DNA of 64,000 nucleotides from Shouchella shacheensis (GTDB lineage Bacteria > Bacillota > Bacilli > Bacillales > Bacillaceae_D), in assembly GCF_001484965.1 (NCBI RefSeq), contig NZ_LLYY01000014.1, positions 33,278 through 97,277 on the forward strand, written 5' to 3'. Shown piece after piece: positions 55,793-64,000 of the stretch (position 1 is the stretch's first letter; every line of letters starts with the position of its first letter). Below the pieces are notes generated by a model. That model made no database searches. It was not told where the DNA came from and saw nothing but the letters and a program-made list of their open reading frames with translations. The position numbers were made by a program, and so were the translations under genes.

Positions 55793-56935
55793 ATGCATTT
55801 TATTATTGATCGGAATCGAATGGTTCAAGAGATACAGCACGTGGCGAAAGCTGTCTCCTCTAGAACAACGATTCCTATTTTAACGGGAATCAAACTGGTC
55901 GCAACAACGGGAGGACTGACTCTTACGGGAAGTGACTCTGATCTTTCGATTGAAGCTTTTATCCCAACAACAGAAGAAGATATGGAAATCGTCACGATCC
56001 ATGAAGAAGGGAGCATTGTACTGCAGGCCAAATATTTTGTGGAAATCGTCAAAAAACTGCCGGGCGAAACCATTGAAATCCAAGTGCAAGATCAATTCGC
56101 AGCCACGATCCGTTCGGCTTCTTCCGTGTTTAATTTGAATGGCCTTGACCCTGAAGAATATCCCCGTCTTCCACAGTTAGAAGAAGACCTTCTTTTCAGC
56201 TTGCCCCAGGACATGCTGAAAAACGTCATTCGTCAAACGGTCTTTGCGGTGTCCACTCAGGAAACACGCCCAGTGTTGACAGGTGTAAACTTTGAAACGG
56301 AAAACGGAGAGTTAACCTGTACTGGAACAGATAGTCACAGGCTAGCACTGCGAAAAACGAAAGTGGAGCGCAATACCGAAGAGTTAACGTTTCATAATGT
56401 CGTCATTCCAGGGAAGAGTTTGCAGGAACTGAGCAAAATTCTCGAGGACTCCTCCGATCCTACAGAAGTTGTTGTTACAGACAATCAAGTGCTTTTTAAG
56501 CTAGGAAACTTGCTGTTTTTCTCAAGGCTACTGGAAGGAAAGTACCCTTTAACCTCGGGGATGATCCCCACACAGGCAAAAACGTCTTTTGTTTTAAAGA
56601 CAAAACCGTTTTTGCAAACCCTTGAACGTGCGCTGCTTTTGTCGAGGGAGGGGAAGAACAATGTAATCAACTTAAAAACGCTTGAAGGAGAGCAAATTGA
56701 AATAACGTCCACTTCGCAGGAGGTGGGGAAAGTGACGGAACGCTTAGACACGTCCAATGTCGAGGGAGAAGATATGAGAATTTCCTTCAACGGTAAAAAC
56801 GTAATCGATGCCCTTAAAGTGATCGACAGTGACGACATCCATATCACCTTTACAGGAGTGATGAGCCCATTCGTCATTCGCCCGACGGATTCCGACCACT
56901 ATCTGCATCTCTTCTCCCCAGTCAGGACGTATTGA
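55793..56935 (+). CDS. dnaN: DNA polymerase III beta subunit (sliding clamp)
   Basis: 380 residues; AAAGGAG precedes the ATG by nine bases. Three repeated clamp domains, with Asp-Ser-His-Arg-Leu-Ala near 180 and the C-terminal Ile-Arg-Pro-Thr and Leu-Met/His-Leu-Phe-Ser-Pro-Val-Arg-Thr-Tyr end. Ring-shaped clamp holding the polymerase on DNA. Confidence 0.98.
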   Translation: MHFIIDRNRMVQEIQHVAKAVSSRTTIPILTGIKLVATTGGLTLTGSDSDLSIEAFIPTTEEDMEIVTIHEEGSIVLQAKYFVEIVKKLPGETIEIQVQDQFAATIRSASSVFNLNGLDPEEYPRLPQLEEDLLFSLPQDMLKNVIRQTVFAVSTQETRPVLTGVNFETENGELTCTGTDSHRLALRKTKVERNTEELTFHNVVIPGKSLQELSKILEDSSDPTEVVVTDNQVLFKLGNLLFFSRLLEGKYPLTSGMIPTQAKTSFVLKTKPFLQTLERALLLSREGKNNVINLKTLEGEQIEITSTSQEVGKVTERLDTSNVEGEDMRISFNGKNVIDALKVIDSDDIHITFTGVMSPFVIRPTDSDHYLHLFSPVRTY

Positions 56936-56937
56936 CA

Positions 56938-57205
56938 GAAAGGTGAAGGCGGGTCGTTAAGAAGCGAAGATTTTGGAAGGCCTGACAAAAGAAATACCGG
57001 TTTTGGATTTCGTTGTCAGGGCGAAAAATCTCGAAGCTCCTACCCGCTGCAGCTGGATCAAAAGAAAAGCGGAGGCGCCCTGCACACGAGCGACAAGTTC
57101 TGGAGCGGCGGCAGGATCAAGCCCGGTCTTGGCTTGATCTGGCGGCGTGAAGAAACCACGAGCGAGTGGGCGCTCTAGCTGGATCGGGAAAAGCGAAGGC
57201 GGGTC
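56938..57205 (+). repeat. Palindromic repeats (A, B, partial)
   Basis: A type A unit (about 56938-57058), a type B unit (about 57062-57185) and the first bases of a third (57186-57205) directly follow dnaN. The rest of the gap to rlbA (57206-57439) shows no gene. Confidence 0.85.
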
Positions 57206-57439
57206 GCACCCTGCTGGGAAACTCTCTGAAGAAGGTCTCGAATGAGGACGAAAGAAAAGGACTTGGCTATATGCCCAACCTTTAGTACAATGAGAGAGGA
57301 CTATAAAAATCAAAGAAAACAGCACAACATCCCGAGAGTAAAGACAACAAAAAACGAATAACGTTACCAACTAAGGCAGCATTTCACCGTAGAGATTTGC
57401 TGTCTTCCATTTCGTGTAACGGATTGTGAGGGTTCATTT

Positions 57440-57658
57440 GTGGAACAAGTAGTCATAACAACGGAGTATATGACGCTTGGGCAACTGCTCAAGGAAGTAG
57501 GAGCCATTGATACGGGCGGAATGGCGAAGTGGTATCTTGAAGAATTTGCTGTGGCTGTAAACGGGGAAGCAGAGAACCGCCGAGGAAAGAAGCTAAGAAC
57601 GGGTGATGTCATTGAGCTCGAAGACGGACGTGAATTTCAAATCGTGCAGAAGGATTAA
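57440..57658 (+). CDS. rlbA: S4 domain protein YaaA/RlbA
   Basis: 72 residues from a GTG start with GAGGG seven bases upstream. An S4 RNA-binding domain: Gly-Gly-Met-Ala-Lys-Trp, Val-Asn-Gly-Glu and Arg-Arg-Gly-Lys-Lys-Leu. Position between dnaN and recF and length match B. subtilis yaaA (rlbA), linked to 50S assembly. Six bases before recF. Confidence 0.92.
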   Translation: MEQVVITTEYMTLGQLLKEVGAIDTGGMAKWYLEEFAVAVNGEAENRRGKKLRTGDVIELEDGREFQIVQKD

Positions 57659-57664
57659 GAGGCG

Positions 57665-58792
57665 ATGATCATTCATACGCTCTCCTTGCGTTCCTTTCGC
57701 AATTACGAACAGCTCTCGCTAACATTCGGCAGCAAGGTCAACGTCTTTATTGGCGAAAATGCTCAAGGCAAAACCAATGTGTTGGAAGCCATCTATGTCT
57801 TGGCGCTCGCCAAATCACATCGAACGGCGAAGGACAAGGAGCTCATCCAATTTCAAGCTCCATTTGCGCATATCTCGGCTACCGCCAGCCGCAGGAATGG
57901 AGACGTGGAAGTGAGCTTAGCCCTTTCCAGCAAAGGAAAAAAGGGAAAAGTGAACGGTCTCGAGCAGCGGCGCCTGAGTGACTACGTTGGCACCTTGAAC
58001 GTCGTGATGTTTGCCCCGGAGGATCTCAATCTTGTAAAAGGGGGTCCCCATGTTCGCCGGCGCTTCATTGACATGGAGCTTGGACAAATTAGTCCTTTGT
58101 ACTTGCATCATCTGTCCCTTTATCACAAGGTCCTCAAGCAGCGCAATGTGTTGCTTAAAGAGTTGCAGGCGAAAAAAGGCACGCCAGCCATGCTCGATGT
58201 GTTGACGGATCAATTGATTGAACACGGAGCTGTGATTTCACAAAAGCGTGTAACCTTTATCGTAAAACTACAAGGGTTTGCGGCGCCTATTCATGAAGCG
58301 ATTAGCCGCGGCAGGGAAACGCTTGGCCTTTTGTATTCCCCTTCAGTAGAGGTATCAGAAGGGACAGATGTGTCGAAAATAAAAGAAGACCTTTATTCGG
58401 CGTACGAAAGACGCAAAGAACAGGAGATACGTAGAGGTACAACGCTGTTTGGGCCTCATCGTGATGACCTGGCCTTCATCGTCAATGATCGGGATGTGCA
58501 GACGTATGGATCCCAAGGACAACAGCGCACAACGGCACTTTCTGTGAAGTTGGCAGAGATTGACCTTATTCATACAGAGGTAGGAGAGTATCCGGTCCTG
58601 CTGCTCGATGATGTTCTTTCAGAGCTTGATGACTATAGGCAGTCGCATTTGTTGGAAACGATCCAAAACAAGGTGCAAACGTTTGTCACCACCACATCAA
58701 CGAGTGGTTTGCATAAGAACGTGCTGGGCGCAGCGCTAGTGTTTTCAGTAGAGGATGGAACGGTTACAAACGTCAGTGAGAAGCCGAGGTGA
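57665..58792 (+). CDS. recF: DNA replication and repair protein RecF
   Basis: 375 residues. Walker A Gly-Glu-Asn-Ala-Gln-Gly-Lys-Thr-Asn near residue 30, ABC-type signature Tyr-Gly-Ser-Gln-Gly-Gln-Gln-Arg-Thr and Walker B [10 protein letters not shown]. It helps load RecA at gaps. Confidence 0.97.
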   Translation: MIIHTLSLRSFRNYEQLSLTFGSKVNVFIGENAQGKTNVLEAIYVLALAKSHRTAKDKELIQFQAPFAHISATASRRNGDVEVSLALSSKGKKGKVNGLEQRRLSDYVGTLNVVMFAPEDLNLVKGGPHVRRRFIDMELGQISPLYLHHLSLYHKVLKQRNVLLKELQAKKGTPAMLDVLTDQLIEHGAVISQKRVTFIVKLQGFAAPIHEAISRGRETLGLLYSPSVEVSEGTDVSKIKEDLYSAYERRKEQEIRRGTTLFGPHRDDLAFIVNDRDVQTYGSQGQQRTTALSVKLAEIDLIHTEVGEYPVLLLDDVLSELDDYRQSHLLETIQNKVQTFVTTTSTSGLHKNVLGAALVFSVEDGTVTNVSEKPR

Positions 58793-58796
58793 GAGG

Positions 58797-59081
58797 ATGT
58801 ACATCCATATAGGTGGGGACGTGATGCTACGTGCCCGTAGTATCGTTGCTATATTTCAGTACCCAAGCGAGGAGTTACCTGCATACACAACGAATTTTTT
58901 AAGGCAGCAAAAACAGGAGGAACAGTCGATACTAATTTCGGATGAAGAGACCGTGAAGTCGATCGTGATTACAGACGATAAAGTCTATTACTCGCCGGTT
59001 TCCTCCAGTACGCTTAGCCGACGGTCCGCGATGCGGCCGGGGGCTGCCTTTGAGGAGATCTACACGAACAATGAGAAGTGA
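58797..59081 (+). CDS. remB: RemB (YaaB) extracellular matrix regulator family
   Basis: 94 residues from the ATG at 58797 (GAGGTG upstream). Met-Tyr-Ile-His-Ile-Gly-Gly-Asp start, Ile-Val-Ala-Ile-Phe and Val-Lys-Ser-Ile-Val-Ile-Thr-Asp, matching YaaB/RemB (DUF370 family). The product is a biofilm matrix regulator in B. subtilis. It follows recF by four bases and precedes gyrB. Confidence 0.92.
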   Translation: MYIHIGGDVMLRARSIVAIFQYPSEELPAYTTNFLRQQKQEEQSILISDEETVKSIVITDDKVYYSPVSSSTLSRRSAMRPGAAFEEIYTNNEK

Positions 59082-59131
59082 GGATTAGGAAAGTAGAGAC
59101 GGATGCTAACTAGATCCGGGTGAGAAGGTGA

Positions 59132-61060
<1,929 letters not shown>

Positions 61061-61108
61061 GATGGAAAGCCGAGGCGCGATTAACGGCTTATCGTGGAGG
61101 GTTACGCA

Positions 61109-63610
61109 ATGGCTGAAGAAGAACAATCAAGATTAAAAGAAATACAGATTGACCAAGAAATGAAAACGTCGTTCATGGACTATGCCATGAGCGTTATTGT
61201 AAGTCGTGCGCTTCCGGATGTGCGTGATGGCATGAAGCCCGTCCACCGTCGGATTTTGTATGCCATGTATGAACTTGGCATGACGCCGGATAAAGCCTAC
61301 AAAAAATCGGCACGTATTGTCGGAGAGGTTCTCGGGAAATACCACCCCCATGGCGATTCCTCTGTCTATGACGCAATGGTTCGCATGGCTCAAGATTTTA
61401 GCTATCGCTATATGCTTGTGAACGGGCACGGGAATTTTGGTTCGATTGATGGCGATTCAGCAGCAGCGATGCGGTACACCGAATCGAAAATGTCGAAAAT
61501 CTCCTTGGAGCTCGTGCGTGACCTTAACAAAGACACCGTCGATTTTCAAGATAACTATGATGGAGTAGAGCGCGAGCCTGCTGTTTTGCCGGCGCGCTTT
61601 CCAAACTTGCTTGTAAACGGAACGTCTGGAATTGCCGTTGGGATGGCTACCAATATCCCCCCGCACCAGCTCGGAGAAGTCATTGATGGGGTACTTGCAC
61701 TTTCTGAAAATCCGGACATCACGGTGCCAGAGCTTATGGAGTATATTCCTGGCCCTGACTTTCCGACCGGTGCGGAAATTCTAGGACGGTCCGGCATCCG
61801 CAAAGCCTATACGACGGGTAGAGGCTCAATCATGCAGCGAGCAAAGACAGAAATCGAGGACAATAAAGGAAAACCGCGTATTGTGGTTACGGAGCTTCCC
61901 TATCAAGTCAACAAAGCAAGATTGATTGAGAAAATCGCTGAGCTTGTGCGCGATAAAAAGATTGAAGGAATTACCGAGCTCACCGATTCCTCGGACAGAA
62001 ACGGCATGCGCATCGTCATTGACGTTCGTCGTGATGCCAATCCGAATGTTATTTTGAATAACCTCTTTAAACAAACGGCCTTGCAGACAAGTTTCGGGAT
62101 TAATATGCTTGCCCTTGTCGATGGACGCCCGAAGGTTTTAAATCTAAAAGAGTGCTTAGAAAATTATCTTAAGCACCAGGTCGACGTCATCCGCCGCCGC
62201 ACCGCGTTTGAATTGAAAAAAGCGGAAGCGCGCGCGCATATCCTTGAAGGTCTTCGAATCGCTCTCGATCACATCGATGAAATTATCGCCTTGATTCGAG
62301 GGTCGGAGACGACGGAAGTCGCTCGAACTGGGTTAATGGAACGTTTTGAGCTAAGCTATGAACAGGCGCAGGCGATTCTTGACATGCGTCTTCAGCGCCT
62401 AACAGGGCTGGAGCGTGACAAAATTGAGCAAGAATACAACGAGCTTGTGAAGCGTATTGCAGAGCTAAAAGCCATTTTAGCTGATCATGAAAAAGTGCTG
62501 GAGATTATCCGTGAAGAATTGATGGTTGTGAAGCAGAAATACAATGACGAACGCCGGACGGTGATCTCGATGAGTGAAGACCATCTGGAAGATGAAGACT
62601 TGATTCCAAGGCAGAACATTGTGATCACCATCACCCATAATGGCTATATTAAGCGCCTTCCAGTCTCTACGTATCGCGCCCAGCGGCGTGGGGGCAAGGG
62701 AATTCAAGGCATGGGTACCAATGACGATGACTTTGTACAGCACCTATTCACGACAAATACTCATCACACGGTGCTATTTTTCACGAACAAAGGCAAAGTC
62801 TACCGTCTTAAAGGCTATGAAATTCCAGAGTTGGGACGTACCGCCAAAGGCATTCCGGCCATCAATCTGCTTCAAATCGATCCAGGTGAATATATCAGTA
62901 CCGTCATTCCGATTGAAGCATTTGACGATGCCTCCTATTTGTTCTTCTTAACAGAACACGGAATCGCCAAGCGGACCAAGCTTTCCGCTTTTGCCAACAT
63001 CCGTAAAGGCGGTCTGTTTGCCATTAACCTTCGTGAGGATGATGCGCTGCACGGCGTTCGTCTTACGAACGGAGAGCGAGAGATTATCATCGGCACAAAG
63101 CAAGGGATGGCGATTCGCTTCCCAGAAGGAGATGTTCGCCTGATGGGCCGAACTGCTGGCGGTGTAAAAGGAATTGCGCTTTCCGAAGATGACGGGGTCG
63201 TGGGCATGGACGTCATCAGCGAAGATCAGAAGGTCCTTGTTGTCACGGAAAAGGGCTACGGCAAACGCACCCCGATCGATGAGTATCGGATTCAGAATCG
63301 CGGTGGAAAAGGCATCAAGACGTGTAACATCACGGATAAAAATGGCCCGCTTGTTTCCTTGAAAATGATTGCTGAAGATGATGATATTATGATCGTCACC
63401 GCTCATGGCGTCATCATACGAACAAATGTTGAAGGCATCTCAACAACCGGAAGGATCACCCAAGGTGTGATGCTAATTCGCGTTAATAAAGGGGAAGAAG
63501 TGGCGACGGTCGCTCGTGTGAATATTAACGATGATGAAGTCGACGAATTGGCTGAAGAGGAATCGGAGCAAGAAGAGGTTGAATCCTCGAAGGAAGACAA
63601 GAGTGAATAG
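61109..63610 (+). CDS. gyrA: DNA gyrase subunit A
   Basis: 833 residues from the ATG at 61109 (GGAGGG seven bases upstream); the GTG at 61094 is part of that site. Winged-helix breakage domain with catalytic Tyr in Ala-Ala-Met-Arg-Tyr-Thr-Glu near 122, quinolone region Gly-Asp-Ser-Ser at 82-85 (wild-type-like), coiled coil and a six-bladed C-terminal domain with the GyrA box Gln-Arg-Arg-Gly-Gly-Lys-Gly. Acidic tail. Confidence 0.98.
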   Translation: MAEEEQSRLKEIQIDQEMKTSFMDYAMSVIVSRALPDVRDGMKPVHRRILYAMYELGMTPDKAYKKSARIVGEVLGKYHPHGDSSVYDAMVRMAQDFSYRYMLVNGHGNFGSIDGDSAAAMRYTESKMSKISLELVRDLNKDTVDFQDNYDGVEREPAVLPARFPNLLVNGTSGIAVGMATNIPPHQLGEVIDGVLALSENPDITVPELMEYIPGPDFPTGAEILGRSGIRKAYTTGRGSIMQRAKTEIEDNKGKPRIVVTELPYQVNKARLIEKIAELVRDKKIEGITELTDSSDRNGMRIVIDVRRDANPNVILNNLFKQTALQTSFGINMLALVDGRPKVLNLKECLENYLKHQVDVIRRRTAFELKKAEARAHILEGLRIALDHIDEIIALIRGSETTEVARTGLMERFELSYEQAQAILDMRLQRLTGLERDKIEQEYNELVKRIAELKAILADHEKVLEIIREELMVVKQKYNDERRTVISMSEDHLEDEDLIPRQNIVITITHNGYIKRLPVSTYRAQRRGGKGIQGMGTNDDDFVQHLFTTNTHHTVLFFTNKGKVYRLKGYEIPELGRTAKGIPAINLLQIDPGEYISTVIPIEAFDDASYLFFLTEHGIAKRTKLSAFANIRKGGLFAINLREDDALHGVRLTNGEREIIIGTKQGMAIRFPEGDVRLMGRTAGGVKGIALSEDDGVVGMDVISEDQKVLVVTEKGYGKRTPIDEYRIQNRGGKGIKTCNITDKNGPLVSLKMIAEDDDIMIVTAHGVIIRTNVEGISTTGRITQGVMLIRVNKGEEVATVARVNINDDEVDELAEEESEQEEVESSKEDKSE

Positions 63611-63624
63611 CGTTTAGGTCAGAA

Positions 63625-63653
63625 CCGTCAGAGAAATCTCTGACGGTATTTTC
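63625..63653 (+). terminator. Terminator of gyrA
   Basis: CCGTCAGAGA/TCTCTGACGG stem followed by TATTTTC, 14 bases after the stop codon. Confidence 0.85.
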
Positions 63654-63654
63654 T

Positions 63655-63735
63655 AGCTTCGGCAGGTAAAAGCGCGAGATTGTTCAGTCCTGCACTGAAA
63701 TCCAAAGCCGGGATTGCGAGTAGCAGACCGCCTCT
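63655..63735. repeat. Degraded palindromic repeat
   Basis: Remnant in reverse orientation: AGCTTCGGCAGGTAAAAGC, GAAATCCAAAGCCGGGATT and AGACCGCCT segments of a type A unit. Confidence 0.6.
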
Positions 63736-63855
63736 CGACTTGAAGCCCCCTTCGTAAACGATACAGCATTTATTGAAACGAATAGGAAGACAAGATCTGT
63801 TCTTTGGACATCGCCGAGTTGCTGGCCTCTGCCTAGATTTTTTTAAAAAAAGGGG

Positions 63856-63960
63856 TTGTTTATTTTTAAAGCAAATGGTAAAATGAATTTCCTGTCGCAG
63901 TTAGTAGTTCTCCACTTAGCAAAAAAAGTTGTTGACTCTTGTTGCTGACAGTGATATATT
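63856..63960 (+). promoter_or_regulatory. Tandem promoters of a probable rRNA operon
   Basis: P1: TTGTTT (63856-63861), 17 bases, TAAAAT (63879-63884). P2: TTGACT (63932-63937), 17 bases, TATATT (63955-63960). Two strong promoters about 75 bases apart right after gyrA are the layout of rrnO in B. subtilis; the rRNA genes would begin beyond the window. Confidence 0.75.
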
Positions 63961-64000
63961 AATTGAGTCGCCAACAAAAGAGAGCGACCAACGAGTTCTT

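Overview
The window is the replication-origin region of a low-GC Gram-positive, spore-forming bacterium. The gene order rpmH-dnaA-dnaN-rlbA-recF-remB-gyrB-gyrA, with an rRNA-type promoter pair at the right edge, and the leftward series rnpA-yidC-jag-mnmE-mnmG-rsmG-noc-parA-parB ... rpsF-ssb-rpsR ... gdpP-rplI-dnaB-purA-tRNAs-walRKHI-walJ-htrC-rlmH is that of Bacillus and relatives. A subtilisin of the high-alkaline (Savinase-like) type with a 269-residue mature part, and an acidic M4 protease, point to an alkaliphile of the Shouchella/Alkalihalobacillus group. The genus is inferred from these proteins, not measured.

Layout. 1-2.1 kb: rightward gluconate 2-dehydrogenase-type subunit 3 (5' cut by the window) and its GMC oxidoreductase. 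2.2-8.1 kb: small membrane proteins, a decayed plsY-like fragment beside a parS site, then two leftward secreted proteases (M4 and subtilisin) flanking an acyltransferase; the two proteases share their 5' leader and signal peptide. 8.4-13 kb: a CoA-transferase/acyl-CoA dehydrogenase/DUF3870 operon whose CoA-transferase carries an in-frame stop, bracketed by three small-ORF modules that look like type I toxin-antitoxin loci (short hydrophobic peptide, Shine-Dalgarno locked in a hairpin, and opposite-strand RNA signals at two of them). 13-17.2 kb: a formate-related set (FdhF/YdeP oxidoreductase, DUF2294/MpsC protein, formate/nitrite transporter) whose leaders share a small hairpin motif just before a terminator-like stem. 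17.4-19.8 kb: an AT-rich island with a broken SIR2-family gene and a PIN-like gene.

20-53.7 kb is the conserved left arm of the origin: almost everything is transcribed leftward, with the direction of the replication fork, covering translation, cell-wall signalling (WalRK and its accessory proteins), replication (DnaB, SSB), c-di-AMP turnover and chromosome segregation (ParA, ParB, Noc, with three exact parS sites in the window). Intergenic gaps here are filled by about 20 copies of a roughly 120-bp imperfect palindrome in several subtypes, and the gap between yyaC and the cysteine desulfurase gene holds what looks like an ORF-less group II (class C) intron placed directly after a terminator.

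53.7-64 kb: a bipartite oriC. DnaA boxes lie both upstream of dnaA and between dnaA and dnaN, in each case arranged inside perfect inverted repeats, followed after the second cluster by an AT-rich segment with DnaA-trio-like sequence. Rightward dnaA, dnaN, rlbA, recF, remB, gyrB and gyrA follow. The window ends inside the leader of a probable rRNA operon.
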